Assembly: GCA_050633105.1 (NCBI GenBank)
Contig: JBOEFW010000063.1
Coordinates: 1 to 64,000 of the forward strand
Direction of reading: 5' to 3'
Length of the DNA: 64,000 bases
Source of the DNA: Aureispira sp050633105
GTDB lineage: Bacteria > Bacteroidota > Bacteroidia > Chitinophagales > Saprospiraceae
In this document: piece after piece, positions 7,536-17,066 of the stretch
Layout of the letters: every line of letters begins with the position of its first letter
Numbering within the stretch: the stretch's first letter is position 1
Program-made: the position numbers and the translations under genes
The notes under the pieces: model-generated
The model's input: only the letters and a program-made list of their open reading frames with translations
Told to the model about the DNA's origin: nothing
Database searches by the model: none

Positions 7536-7583
7536 TTAGGCACAATTGCAGCTGTGCCCTGCAAAAAGCGTATCTTCATTACA

Positions 7584-7940
7584 ATGAAACAACTCTATCC
7601 TCTTCTAAAAGAAATCGAAACTCGACCAGCTTTATGGATAGAAGAAAGTTCTCTAAAAAATTTGAGCACCTTTTTGGATGGTTATACGTTAGCCTTATCC
7701 CAACATCATTTCTTATCTCCAACTGTTTTAACACCAAACTATACGCTACTTATTCTAACCAAGAGCAAACCATGCAACTTCTTACCAACAATAGCGCCCA
7801 TAAAAATCCCTATGGAGATTTTGAATTGCAGCCTGATCAAGGCTGGATCATTTCTCAAACCTATCTTGATTACGAATCGGGTTTATTGGTTATTAATGCT
7901 AGGGATGAACGTCCAGAAAATTGGAAGGATACGGGATTAG
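7584..7940 (+). pseudogene. Truncated small gene running into the next one
   Basis: The first ~45 codons (MKQLYPLLKEIETRPALWIE then SSLKNLSTFLDGYTLALSQH) look like the start of a small soluble family with the pattern 'rP-(m/l)-(y/w)-I ... L..Fl.Gy', which I associate with immunity-type or uncharacterised proteins near SMI1-like genes. After about 7720 the frame turns into an unnatural hydrophobic sequence that is antithetic to the clearly coding frame of the next gene from 7772. I read it as a gene whose 3' part was lost, perhaps by deletion. A genuine 118-aa overlapping gene is the alternative. Confidence 0.4.
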
Positions 7941-8980
7941 GCAGTCAAACCATCCCTTCTAAATATTATTTGGTGGACATCGCCAATAAAAAAATCTTAT
8001 CGTTTGAAGAATGGAGCCGCTATTTTTCCTATAAACCGATAGAGTCTTGGAGTGAGAATGGGCAATACCATTGCACCATTAAAAGAACACATCTGCATCA
8101 TCAAGGGCTAGATATTATCCAAGAAGAGGTTGTTGATGTACAACAAGACAGCGTGGTATATACCAGTAAATCCATTGCTTTTAATGAATACCGTCGAGAA
8201 ACGTTTTTGGAGCAAAAGGAGCAAGAGTACAAAGCCAAAGCAAGACGATTAGCCAAAATAGAGGCTTTACCTACCTTAGAAGAATACCATATACAGGCTT
8301 TAAAAGCCCTAAAACCGTCTACTGTTTTACTCTACTATTGGGAACAAGAATCCCTCTTTCAATTATTCTTCCAACAACAGGAGCTCTTATTAAGAAAAGC
8401 AACCAACTGGTCTACCAACAAGCCAATCAATGAATTGACCTTTCAAACCGTACAAACCTTTGAAGAAGTAGAACAATTTAGTGCCACGTTTTTGAGAAAT
8501 AAACAGTGGTACCTCCATCATAAGCCCTTTTATCAATGGAAAGACCAAATGCAATTCGCAATACTCAAAAAACCGTTGATTGACTTCTTTAATGAACTGC
8601 GTCAACAACACGCGTTTACCTTTGAGGAATACAAGCAACTACAAGAATGGGACCATTTCATTTACCAAAAACGAACCTTAAAACCCAATACCTATCAACA
8701 ATATTGCCCCACTTGTAAACAATCCGTCCCCTATAGACCCCGCTATCCAAAATCTATTTGTGCGTCCTGTTCTGCTTTGCCCATTATTGACGAAGAAGGC
8801 TTACGCTTATCCTTTTATAATACAGGGCTATCAGGAGGACTAAAAATTGTCTATCAACAAGAAGGGGTTACCCTAAAAGAAGAAACCAATCAACTCGAAA
8901 AATTGTGTTTCCTAGAAGGCACGCCACTCCTTGCCCAAGAAGCAAAATTTGGAGGCATTGTCATACAAACAAAAACCTAA
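7772..8980 (+). CDS. Hypothetical protein with C-terminal zinc-finger module
   Basis: The likely start is the ATG at 7772 (402 aa). The frame is open from 7634, but the earlier part overlaps a different protein-like frame. Residues 1-130 are a strand-rich region (PYGDFELQPDQGWIISQTYL, LLVINARDERPENWKDTG). A helical stretch follows (residues ~135-165). Near the end sits a four-cysteine zinc site (YCPTCKQSVPYRPRYPKSIC, then ASC) followed by a module ending FGGIVIQTKT; this ending recurs in Bacteroidota hypothetical proteins. No signal peptide, so it is probably cytosolic. Function unknown. Confidence 0.7.
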   Translation: MQLLTNNSAHKNPYGDFELQPDQGWIISQTYLDYESGLLVINARDERPENWKDTGLGSQTIPSKYYLVDIANKKILSFEEWSRYFSYKPIESWSENGQYHCTIKRTHLHHQGLDIIQEEVVDVQQDSVVYTSKSIAFNEYRRETFLEQKEQEYKAKARRLAKIEALPTLEEYHIQALKALKPSTVLLYYWEQESLFQLFFQQQELLLRKATNWSTNKPINELTFQTVQTFEEVEQFSATFLRNKQWYLHHKPFYQWKDQMQFAILKKPLIDFFNELRQQHAFTFEEYKQLQEWDHFIYQKRTLKPNTYQQYCPTCKQSVPYRPRYPKSICASCSALPIIDEEGLRLSFYNTGLSGGLKIVYQQEGVTLKEETNQLEKLCFLEGTPLLAQEAKFGGIVIQTKT

Positions 8981-9112
8981 ACCAATAAAAAAATTGTACA
9001 TCATATAATTATGCCATCGTTGAAACTACCTTATAAGAGCGATTGATTATCGCTTTCCAAAAGGCCGTTGAGACAAGACCTTCTATAGGGTATCAACACT
9101 AAAATTTAATAG

Positions 9113-9577
9113 ATGAAAGTGAGCAGTGGGATCATACTCTTTAGAACGCTAGGACAACAACAAGAATATTTGTTGCTGCGTCCAGGCGGCCCTTTTTATA
9201 AACACCAAGAAGAAGGAATTTGGACTATTCCTAAAGGAATCGTACAACCAAAGGAAGAGGAGTTAGCCGCTGCCAAACGAGAATTTAAAGAAGAAACAGG
9301 GCACACCCTTCAAGAGAATCCAACACACTTTACAAGGCTCCGATGGAGCCAATCTAAAGAATTGACCGTTTATACTCTGGAGGGTTCTTTGGATCCTATG
9401 ACAATTGTTAGTAACACCTTTGAAATGGAATATCCAAAACATTCGGGAGTCTATCAAACTTTCCCTGAAATCGAGCGTGGTGCTTGGTTCTCGCTAGAAG
9501 CAGCCACCCTTTTGGTGCATCCCAAGTTATTGCCTTTATTACAAGCATTAGAAAACAACCTATCCAACTACCTATGA
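9113..9577 (+). CDS. NUDIX-domain hydrolase
   Basis: A 154-aa protein with a complete Nudix box: a glycine, five residues, a glutamate, seven residues, then REFKEETGH (about residues 43-65, in GIVQPKEEE...). The conserved glutamates bind the magnesium needed to cleave nucleoside diphosphate derivatives. The N-terminal part (SSGIILFRTLGQQQEYLLLR PGGPF) resembles the diadenosine-polyphosphate branch, which often carries KG before the box, seen here as PKGI. The exact substrate cannot be given. Its TGA stop overlaps the ATG of the next gene (9574-9577). Confidence 0.88.
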   Translation: MKVSSGIILFRTLGQQQEYLLLRPGGPFYKHQEEGIWTIPKGIVQPKEEELAAAKREFKEETGHTLQENPTHFTRLRWSQSKELTVYTLEGSLDPMTIVSNTFEMEYPKHSGVYQTFPEIERGAWFSLEAATLLVHPKLLPLLQALENNLSNYL

Positions 9578-10335
9578 ACAAGCTCTTCTATTCCTTACTC
9601 TTTCTCTTTTCAAGTTCCCAACTACTCGCTGAGTGCGCTGGCATGGGCATCACCTTATGGCCACAAGGCAAGACTCTAGCTCCCAATACCATTCTTATGA
9701 TCGATGGTTATGCCGAAAGTCAGCACATTGTTAATGGTTTAAATGGAGAACATCCTATTTATCTCCAATCCAAGGAGCACAAAGTTCTTCTAGAAGTACT
9801 AGAAACATTACAAGGGGAGTTCTGGATTACCCAAGCGATTTTGAAACCCAAAGAGGCCTTAAGAGTGGGGCAAGAATATGAATTGGTTATTGAAAATTTA
9901 CCAGATTATCATTCTCCTCTAAAGGTGTGGAATTCATTCGTTAGAGCATACACTGCTCCTAAATGGATGATTGTCCAAGAAAGGGAAACGCCTCCTCCAA
10001 GCTTTAGGGAGACGCCTAAAGAATCTAAGAAGATATTGAAATATTATGGCTGTGGACCAGAGCATTTTGTAGTCTTTGATTATACCCTAGAACAAGCTTC
10101 TGAATGCTTAATACGCACAACGGTCACGCACCTTGCCACTCAAACTACTACCACCTATTATTTGATCCCAAGAAAACAAGCTATTTATGTGGGGCATAAT
10201 ATGTGTTTTGGTGCTTTTGAACTAGAAAATGGAGCGGATTATCAAGTCAGCTTTTCTTTAGTCAATGCGACGGGGCAAAAAAGTTCGACCACCCCTTCGC
10301 TGTCTTTTCAAGCAGCTACAATCCAAACAGATTGA
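9574..10335 (+). CDS. Hypothetical exported protein
   Basis: The start at 9574 gives a signal peptide (MNKLFYSLLFLFSSSQLLAE) and a 253-aa product; the frame is open further upstream but inside the NUDIX gene. The mature part is strand-rich with several cysteines (ECAGMG, YGCGPEHF, ASECLI, HNMCFGAFE) that could form disulfides in the periplasm or outside. The plan, a first Ig-like segment on 'ITLWPQGKTLAPNTILMIDG' and a second from about 150, recurs in Bacteroidota exported proteins of unknown role. Translationally coupled to the NUDIX gene. Confidence 0.6.
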   Translation: MNKLFYSLLFLFSSSQLLAECAGMGITLWPQGKTLAPNTILMIDGYAESQHIVNGLNGEHPIYLQSKEHKVLLEVLETLQGEFWITQAILKPKEALRVGQEYELVIENLPDYHSPLKVWNSFVRAYTAPKWMIVQERETPPPSFRETPKESKKILKYYGCGPEHFVVFDYTLEQASECLIRTTVTHLATQTTTTYYLIPRKQAIYVGHNMCFGAFELENGADYQVSFSLVNATGQKSSTTPSLSFQAATIQTD

Positions 10336-10407
10336 TCTTCGTTTATACAGGGAGCCACCCCACAATACAATATTCTTAATGGCTAAATTTTCGTTTACAC
10401 AATACCT

Positions 10408-10479
10408 CACATACCGTTGCCAAGAAAATCATTGCACCACTCAACAAACATATTCCTGAGGATCAACAAAAATTATAGC
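10408..10479 (+). pseudogene. Possible C-terminal gene remnant
   Basis: A short frame reading VAKKIIAPLNKHIPEDQQKL and stop looks like the end of a real protein but has no upstream body. It may be debris of a deleted gene. The surrounding 10336-10542 gap shows nothing else. Confidence 0.2.
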
Positions 10480-10542
10480 TGTTTGATTTTTAGTAGTTAT
10501 GAACTATGTTTTCTAATTTTGTTCCATCAACCTTAGCCCATT

Positions 10543-11112
10543 ATGTCCCAGCCTACTACTATACTGTTTGGTCGATTGACCTTCTTTTTCTCTCTTCTAT
10601 TTGGGAGCCTAATTTTTGGAGGCTATATCTTAACTGGCTCTAATAACTTATTATTGGGGGGCTTGATCTATACCGTATTAGCAGGTTTATTCAACCTTTT
10701 AGTTTTGTTTTTATTACTAGACCAAACAAAGAAAGAGCCTTCTAATAAACGCTCTATTTTTCGTACGATTGGTTTAATGCTCGTTAATCTTCCAATTGCC
10801 TTGTTTTATGCTTGGTTCATTATGCTCCTTTTAAATACCATGAGAATTACTTTAGTGAATCAAACAGGGGTTCCTTTAACCCATCTTGAATTAGAAGGCT
10901 GTGGATCTACTCCTATCATTCAGGAATTGCTTCCACAAAAAGAACAGACTCTTTGGGTAACAATTACAGGTGATTGTTCCATCCAGCTTTTTTATCAAGT
11001 TAATGGTCAATTCAAAAGAGAAGAAGTAGTGGGATATGTCACCAATAATATGGGAGAAAAAATGACCTATGTTATTGCCCCCTCCTCCACTACTTCAACA
11101 AGTATCAACTAG
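10543..11112 (+). CDS. Hypothetical membrane-anchored protein
   Basis: A 189-aa protein with about three transmembrane helices in the first 105 residues (FFFSLLFGSLIFGGYIL; GGLIYTVLAGLFNLLVLFLL; TIGLMLVNLPIALFYAWFIM). An extracytoplasmic-type domain follows (MRITLVNQTGVPLTHLELEG to the end) with two cysteines that could pair (EGCGS, GDCSI). The pattern NQTGVPLTHLELEGCG is typical of small beta-sandwich domains in Bacteroidota, but I know no named family. Separate from its neighbours by more than 60 bp on both sides. Confidence 0.6.
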   Translation: MSQPTTILFGRLTFFFSLLFGSLIFGGYILTGSNNLLLGGLIYTVLAGLFNLLVLFLLLDQTKKEPSNKRSIFRTIGLMLVNLPIALFYAWFIMLLLNTMRITLVNQTGVPLTHLELEGCGSTPIIQELLPQKEQTLWVTITGDCSIQLFYQVNGQFKREEVVGYVTNNMGEKMTYVIAPSSTTSTSIN

Positions 11113-11171
11113 CTGATATCCAACAAATATCCTGTTTTATCTCTCTAACTAAACTCATTATACAAAAACAC

Positions 11172-12002
11172 ATGCATCTAACTTTAACCTTAACGCTTCT
11201 CTTTCTTAGCACTTTTTTAAGTGCTCAAAATCAAGACATAAAAATACTTCGACAACAAAACAAAATCAAAGCTACCTACACCTATACTTATGATTTAGAA
11301 ACAGGAGACAGTTTATTAATGGACTGCAATACCTATAATAAAAAAGGGAACCTTCTAAGAGATATTCGTTATAATAAAGAAGGAGCGATTCGATACCAAT
11401 ACCGTCCGACCTACAATAAAAAAGGTTTAATGACTAAACAAGTAGGATATGATGAATCGAAGGCTATTTCTACTATCTTGGTTTATGAATACGACAAGAA
11501 TGACAACAGAATTATCTACAAACAACTCAGTCCTGAAGGCAATATTTTAAATTATCAAAAGAGGCGCTTCAATAAAAAAGGACAAAATACCCACTTATAC
11601 AACAGAGTCCCTTATAGCAATACTTTTGTTCTAAGTAGTAAGTTTTATTATAGAAAAGATGGACAAGATGAGAAGAGTGAACGCTTTAATACAAGAGGCC
11701 AATTAACCGCCACTTCTCTCTATCAATACAATGAAAAAAACCTTCTAATAGCCACCTATCAATTGGTTGATGGAGATAGTACTTTAATTTCTACCAATAC
11801 GTACAATGCACAACAGCAACTCTTAGAATTAGCTTATCCTCGGAAAGTTGAGAAGATAGAAAACGAAAAATTGGTTACTATAGATACCAGTACAAAAACA
11901 CAATATGGGTACGATCAAGAAGGGAATTTAATCGAAGAACGAATATTTGAGGGAGGTCAACTCATCAAACAAAAGAAATATTTCTTTAAGAAATTTAGAT
12001 AA
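11172..12002 (+). CDS. Secreted protein with YD/RHS-like repeats
   Basis: A 276-aa protein with a signal peptide (MHLTLTLTLLFLSTFLSAQ). The rest is a ladder of short repeats of the kind YxYNKKGNLL-(x)n (NTYNKKGNLLRD, PTYNKKGLMTKQ, YEYDKNDNRI, RRFNKKGQNT, ERFNTRGQLT, YQYNEKNLLI, NTYNAQQQLL, YGYDQEGNLI). These are close to the YD repeats of RHS proteins and form a beta ribbon. It is too short for an RHS toxin shell and has no toxin domain, so it is probably one of the stand-alone repeat proteins of the cell surface or periplasm. Function unknown. Confidence 0.65.
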   Translation: MHLTLTLTLLFLSTFLSAQNQDIKILRQQNKIKATYTYTYDLETGDSLLMDCNTYNKKGNLLRDIRYNKEGAIRYQYRPTYNKKGLMTKQVGYDESKAISTILVYEYDKNDNRIIYKQLSPEGNILNYQKRRFNKKGQNTHLYNRVPYSNTFVLSSKFYYRKDGQDEKSERFNTRGQLTATSLYQYNEKNLLIATYQLVDGDSTLISTNTYNAQQQLLELAYPRKVEKIENEKLVTIDTSTKTQYGYDQEGNLIEERIFEGGQLIKQKKYFFKKFR

Positions 12003-12029
12003 TAATTTCACTGGTAATCAGCCATAAAA

Positions 12030-12069
12030 AAGCGGTTTAAGTAGGAAATATCCCCCACTTAAACCGCTT
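12030..12069 (-). terminator. Terminator of the TonB receptor gene
   Basis: AAGCGGTTTAAGT (12030-12042) pairs with ACTTAAACCGCTT (12057-12069). Read on the minus strand, the stem is followed by six T. On the plus strand no T run follows, so it mainly ends the minus-strand gene. Confidence 0.85.
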
Positions 12070-12094
12070 CCATAATAACTATTCTAAACCCTAT

Positions 12095-15000
12095 TTAGAA
12101 GGACCAACGCAAACCTAATTGCATTTGCCATCTAGAGTTCAATTGATCAATCTGCCAAGGCGTTCCCTGCGGGTTATCAAATTGAAAGACAGGCGTATTG
12201 TCTCCATCTATGCCTTTAAAATCTAGTAGATTATAAGAAGCATTTCGAATATTTGGAACAAATGCTTGCCAGCCCCATTGAGAGTTGAGCAAGTTCGCAA
12301 AATTGATAACATCTAAAGAAATTTCTATTCTCTGATCATTCTTGTCGCGGTTGAGGTACCAAGTATGCGCTAGGCGCAAGTCAACTTGACCATTCCAAGG
12401 CGTTCGAGCACCATTGCGCTCCGCATAATTCCCTCTATTGCTGTTGAGGTAGTCATTGTTACTGATGTAGTTATCAAATTGCTCCCATTGTTCGGCAGCC
12501 GTTGTTACCACGGTTCCAGTAGCATCTGTGATATCCGAGAACCGAATTTCACTAGCATCTTTAGGAATGTAAACGACATCATTTCGGCTCGAGCCATCTC
12601 TATTCAAGTCGCCTGCATACACAAAAGAAAAAGGACTTCCTGAACGAACCGTTGCGACGACATTAATCGAAGTAGAATGGCTCTTTGACCACTTGTGTAT
12701 ATAGTTGACATTAAAGACCAACCGATGGCGAATGTCAAAGTTAGAATAGGTCAAATCAAGGTCGTTGGAATTCACCGCTTGGTTTACACTCCAGTTCGCC
12801 GCCATTGAATTTCTTACGCCATTCACTAAATCCTTGCTCTCACCAAAAGTATACGCGGCAAAAGCACTAAAGACAGAACCAATTTTTTTGGTCGCTGTTA
12901 ACGTGACACTGTATTGATAGCCTTTATCTGTATTGCCCAAACCAAATACATTGGTAAAATTAGGGTTAATCTTGCGATCACTACTAGAACCCAAGTAATA
13001 ACTTCGGTCATCTGCTCCTGCATATTGTGCGGTAGAGTCTTTCAGGTTCAAAGAAGTGAAAACAATAGAAGTAATTGTTTTAGAGAACATCCCTTCTACC
13101 GTCAAGAAAATACGCTCTGGTAATTTGACATCAAAAGCCAAACTAGAACGAGAAACAGAAGGTAATTTAAAGTTATCTTTAACCAAATTAATTTCCGTCA
13201 AGTTAGGTTGTTGGCTACGCAAATCACTTAGATTATCCGTCAAAGGTACCGTAGTGCCTCCTGGTCTTAGATCAATGTTGCCATAATCATTTCCTGAGAT
13301 ATAATACGAGTAGGCATACCAAGCAAAAGGAATTCTTCCTGAATAAATTCCCGTTCCTCCACGTATCTGAAACCGTTCGCGTTCATCTACAATCCAGTTA
13401 AATGCTAAACGAGGATTGAATTGAGGTACACCACCATATTGGTTGGTGTATTCTGAGAATTCAGGCGACTGCTTCACTTGTTCATTAACAGGGGCAGGAT
13501 TCAAATTGACCTGCATAGAAAGACGAACACCTGCAGTAATAGAAAAACGATCATTTAAACGAAAGCGGTCTTGAGCATACAAACTCAACAAGGCCAAGCC
13601 AAATTGTGCGGAGGGTTCTGTCCTATTAAAATCGTAATCATTGTTTCCATAATTGTATACTCCACGTATTCTAGAAGGAGCATCATTTAGGAAATCGTCT
13701 ACAGTATTATACTCCCAACGTCCATTCCACGCCGTTAAGAAACAATAATGAACATTGTAAAAATCATTGTTGGTTCCTATCGTAATTTTATGCTTCTTGC
13801 GGTGAATGGTCACATTATCGGTGATCTGAAAAGAATTGACATTCACCGCATAAATAGACGCTTCTCTATAAGGGCCAATAAAAATAGTATTGGAGGTATT
13901 GTAGCCTATCTCAATATGAGGAAAAATACTTCCGTCAAACGTACGGTTATCACTCATATTATTCCATCCAACCGTTAAGTGATTGAAGATATTTTTGTCA
14001 AAAGAGCTTTTTAGTTCGGCTACTAAGCTGTTATTTCGGCTGTTATGGCGATACGACTGCGAGCCATATTTAAAAATAGAAGAACCACGTTCTAGGCGAT
14101 CGGCATAGGCAAATACTAAATTATCTCTTAGTGTAAGCTGGTGATTCTTGGCTATATTCCAATCAAATCGAGCAAAAATCTTATGACTAGTTTGTTCTAT
14201 ATTCGTCGCATCAGCTGTACCAGGATCATAACCATAGTTGTTCACTAGGTGGTTGGTTACTTGATCCACTATGCTCCTCGGAATATTTGATCCTGAGGTG
14301 CCAGGAACATTAAGAATGGGTTCATTGCGAGAAGCAAATTCATAGTTGGCAAAGAAGAACAGCTTGTTCTTAATAATTGCGCCTCCTAAACGGCCTCCCA
14401 TATTAACATCATAATAGGTATTAATTGGGGTACCATCATCAATACTCCCGCCTGTTAACCATTGGTTACGCCCAAACATATAGACAGAACCAGATAATTT
14501 ATTGGTCCCTCCACGAGTAACCGTATTGATATTCGCGCCTGTAAAGTTCCCAATTCTCACATCAAAAGGAGACAACGATACTTGTACCTCTTGGATCGCA
14601 TCTAAACTAATTGGTTGAGAACCTGCTAAAGCTCCAGGTGTTCCTGAAGCAACCGATCCACCTGCCCCAGAAGCGGGATCTTGGAATCCAATGACATCAT
14701 TATTAGAGACCCCATCAATACTCAAATTATTAAAGCGGTAATTGTTGCCTCCAAAAGAGCTTTGAAAGCCATTTGGACTCAAACGAGTAATGTCTTGTAA
14801 ACTCCGATTTAGGGTAGGGGTTTCTTCTAATTGCTTCCGCCCAATGTTTGTTCCAACACCATCTTTGGTTCCACTGAAAGGGTCATCCTTATCAACAGTC
14901 ACTACAATAGGAGCATCAACTACTGATTTTGTTTTCAACTTTACATTGAGTTTTGTCGCTTGTCCAATACTCACATAAATGTCCTCTTGTTCTAGTTTTT

Positions 15001-15256
15001 CAAATCCAACATAACTTACTTCAAGAAGGTAAGGGCCTCCTGATCGAAGGTTGGATAAAATATAACTACCGTCCACTTGAACAGTTTGAAAATACTGTGT
15101 TCCGGTAGGGCCATGTGTAGCAATTATTGTTGCTCCAATTAGCGGTTCTTCGTCTTCAAAATCAGTAATGGTCCCTTCTATACTACCTGTTGTAATTTGA
15201 CTATAGGCAAAAAAAGGGAATCCTATTACCAGTAAGAAGCTGATAAAGTAATTCAT
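12095..15256 (-). CDS. Oar-type TonB-dependent receptor
   Basis: A 1053-aa outer-membrane protein. A signal peptide (MNYFISFLLVIGFPFFAYSQ) is followed by a carboxypeptidase-regulatory-like domain (SIEGTITDFEDEEPLIGATI, residues ~24-112). Next is a plug domain (NRSLQDITRLSPNG, LSIDGVSNNDVIGFQDPASG, AIQEVQVSLSPFDVRIGNFT), then a long 22-strand-type barrel rich in aromatic/asparagine strands. The final WQMQLGLRWSF ends in the aromatic residue needed for barrel assembly. The layout matches Oar-like receptors, large Bacteroidota proteins that import substrates or export peptides. No SusD partner lies nearby, so the ligand is unknown. Single-gene unit, with its own terminator. Confidence 0.9.
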   Translation of the reverse strand: MNYFISFLLVIGFPFFAYSQITTGSIEGTITDFEDEEPLIGATIIATHGPTGTQYFQTVQVDGSYILSNLRSGGPYLLEVSYVGFEKLEQEDIYVSIGQATKLNVKLKTKSVVDAPIVVTVDKDDPFSGTKDGVGTNIGRKQLEETPTLNRSLQDITRLSPNGFQSSFGGNNYRFNNLSIDGVSNNDVIGFQDPASGAGGSVASGTPGALAGSQPISLDAIQEVQVSLSPFDVRIGNFTGANINTVTRGGTNKLSGSVYMFGRNQWLTGGSIDDGTPINTYYDVNMGGRLGGAIIKNKLFFFANYEFASRNEPILNVPGTSGSNIPRSIVDQVTNHLVNNYGYDPGTADATNIEQTSHKIFARFDWNIAKNHQLTLRDNLVFAYADRLERGSSIFKYGSQSYRHNSRNNSLVAELKSSFDKNIFNHLTVGWNNMSDNRTFDGSIFPHIEIGYNTSNTIFIGPYREASIYAVNVNSFQITDNVTIHRKKHKITIGTNNDFYNVHYCFLTAWNGRWEYNTVDDFLNDAPSRIRGVYNYGNNDYDFNRTEPSAQFGLALLSLYAQDRFRLNDRFSITAGVRLSMQVNLNPAPVNEQVKQSPEFSEYTNQYGGVPQFNPRLAFNWIVDERERFQIRGGTGIYSGRIPFAWYAYSYYISGNDYGNIDLRPGGTTVPLTDNLSDLRSQQPNLTEINLVKDNFKLPSVSRSSLAFDVKLPERIFLTVEGMFSKTITSIVFTSLNLKDSTAQYAGADDRSYYLGSSSDRKINPNFTNVFGLGNTDKGYQYSVTLTATKKIGSVFSAFAAYTFGESKDLVNGVRNSMAANWSVNQAVNSNDLDLTYSNFDIRHRLVFNVNYIHKWSKSHSTSINVVATVRSGSPFSFVYAGDLNRDGSSRNDVVYIPKDASEIRFSDITDATGTVVTTAAEQWEQFDNYISNNDYLNSNRGNYAERNGARTPWNGQVDLRLAHTWYLNRDKNDQRIEISLDVINFANLLNSQWGWQAFVPNIRNASYNLLDFKGIDGDNTPVFQFDNPQGTPWQIDQLNSRWQMQLGLRWSF

Positions 15257-15314
15257 TATAATAATAGATATAAAATTGATAAAATAGGCAGGGTTTAAGT
15301 TTTCTCCTACACTA

Positions 15315-15358
15315 AGAAAGCAATCATAAAATAAAGGGGATCTTTATGATTGCTTTCT
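15315..15358. terminator. Strong hairpin between ArsM and the TonB receptor genes
   Basis: A perfect 16-bp stem, AGAAAGCAATCATAAA (15315-15330) with TTTATGATTGCTTTCT (15343-15358), and a 12-base loop. It follows the arsM-like gene on the minus strand and precedes the TonB receptor. No T tract follows directly, so it may be a processing or stabilising structure rather than a classical terminator. Confidence 0.55.
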
Positions 15359-15395
15359 AATGCAAGAAATGTTAAAGCTATTTTAAGCGCCTATT

Positions 15396-16370
15396 TTAGC
15401 AACAGCCTCCTCCATCATAGAAATAAGTAGATTCCGAGATGTAAATATCGTCTCGGCCTAAGTCTAATAATGCTTGAGCTGTTTTATCACAAACAGCGAT
15501 AGGTTGACTCTGAAGTAGGGTATGTCCATTTTCATCGTCAAAGAATTCTTCATCACCATAATAAATAGCCGTTTTTCCTGTAAATACACAAGGGCCATCT
15601 TTGGGCATTGGATCTTTGATGGCGCAAACTTCTACACTTTCAATATAGATCAGTTCATCTGTTGCATAATGTTTAGGATCTAGAACACGGTAAGCACGCT
15701 TTGCACGCACTTCAACAGTTCCAAAACCAACACTAGTAATCATATCAATATAGTCTTTCAATGGAATAGAACCACTTAAACACAAGGCTCTTAAACGATC
15801 GTCATTTCTTAACTCTTCTGGCATCTCTTGCTCACAAGTAGGATCTGACATCACCAAACGACCATGAGGTTTTAGTGTTCTATAAACTTCTTCTAATGCT
15901 TTTTTGAGATCTTCTAATTTAAAGATGTTAAACAAGCAATTCTGTGCAGCAACATCAATAGACTCATCCTCAACAGGCAAGTTTAAAGCGTCTCCTTTTT
16001 TGAGGTCAACAAATTCTGATTTGAACCAAGGGTTCAACTCTTCTGCTTCTTTAAAATTTTGACGAGAAGCGGTCAACATCTCATCCACTACATCTACCCC
16101 AATTACGCCCGACTTTTGGCGACTAAAGTAAGCGAACTGTAGCAATTCCATTCCCCCACCTACTCCTACATACAAAATTTTAGGATTGTTTACCAAATCT
16201 CTTGGATTCACGGTACTACCACAACCATAGTTCATTTCCAACATGATATTTGGAATATCTAAACCTGGTAATTGCCAAATCGGAGTTGTTGTACAACACA
16301 AGCCTACATCTGGTGTTTCTGCTGCTTGTTTGTATACATCTTTAGTGGTTTCTAAATAGACCTTTTCCAT
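15396..16370 (-). CDS. arsM: Arsenosugar-type arsenite S-adenosylmethionine methyltransferase
   Basis: A 324-aa protein; the ATG at 16370 gives the family start MEKVYLETTKDVYKQAAETP. It has the arsenic-binding cysteines C25-C26 (VGLCCTTTP) and C50 (NYGCGS), a SAM motif I (ILYVGVGGGMELLQFAY, residues ~65-82), a further cysteine in AAQNCLFNIF, SDPTCEQEMPEEL, and a C-terminal GGGCC. This matches the arsenosugar-biosynthesis ArsM group, which methylates As(III) to dimethylarsenic for capture by the radical SAM enzyme ArsS. ArsS is not in the window. A frame extends upstream of the chosen ATG but looks non-coding. Assignment is strong; actual arsenosugar production is inference. Confidence 0.9.
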   Translation of the reverse strand: MEKVYLETTKDVYKQAAETPDVGLCCTTTPIWQLPGLDIPNIMLEMNYGCGSTVNPRDLVNNPKILYVGVGGGMELLQFAYFSRQKSGVIGVDVVDEMLTASRQNFKEAEELNPWFKSEFVDLKKGDALNLPVEDESIDVAAQNCLFNIFKLEDLKKALEEVYRTLKPHGRLVMSDPTCEQEMPEELRNDDRLRALCLSGSIPLKDYIDMITSVGFGTVEVRAKRAYRVLDPKHYATDELIYIESVEVCAIKDPMPKDGPCVFTGKTAIYYGDEEFFDDENGHTLLQSQPIAVCDKTAQALLDLGRDDIYISESTYFYDGGGCC

Positions 16371-17066
16371 AACCTTAAATACATTTAAAACTACTCTTTT
16401 AATAAGTAGTGTGATAAAAATAAAACACACCGTACTATCAAACGATTTGATATACTATATGTTTTGATGTTTCTAGCCCGCTCTACTTTTTCTCTTTAGG
16501 GGTATCTAAAGTAAAAAATAGTGCTTTGTAACTTTAAACCAATTATCTCGGGGGTAGGAAAGATACTAGGTGCAGATACTCTAAAACTATGCGCAAAACT
16601 ACTCCAAAAAATAAACACTTATATCTAATAGCTATTTTTTTTATCAAAATGAATTGTTAAAAACATTACACTAATGCTTCATTTTTTTTCATAAAAAGCT
16701 ATTTGACTTCTGTTTATGCATCAAGGTTATAAGATTTTTGTGGAGAACAAAAAAGCACCAATAATGTAGTGCTACATTTAATTCTCTAGCTTCTAGACCT
16801 ATATACGTTTCACCTTTTTCTTTAAAAGAAAAAACAATATAGAATGCTTCTAGGCTAAGTGTGTCTTTTGATTTTTTAATCAGAATGGTTCATTTTTGTG
16901 ACTAGCACCTACAAAAATCGACCCATGCCGCTTTTTCAATTTACTTTATTATTTCTTTTTTGGGTGTTCTTTCGTAACCTGCAAATTTCCTTCAACAAAA
17001 AGAGACCTCGATTGACTGGAAAAAGCACCAAATAGATTAACCTCTTTTTTTATTATCAAAATAACC
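16371..17066. other. 696-bp intergenic region, no gene seen
   Basis: AT-rich DNA between two genes that are read away from each other (arsM leftward, hypothetical gene rightward), so it should contain two promoters. I see no protein-like frame, only short T and A runs and small dyads such as TGTAG-TG-CTACA near 16765. No -33/-7 pair or ArsR-type operator could be placed with confidence. Confidence 0.5.

Noticed and set aside
11172..12002. RHS toxin or polymorphic toxin
   Set aside because: The YD-like repeats fill the whole 276-aa protein; there is no RHS shell motif and no C-terminal toxin domain.
12095..15256. SusC/SusD polysaccharide utilisation locus
   Set aside because: No SusD gene or glycoside hydrolase is adjacent, and the sequence is Oar-like rather than SusC-like.
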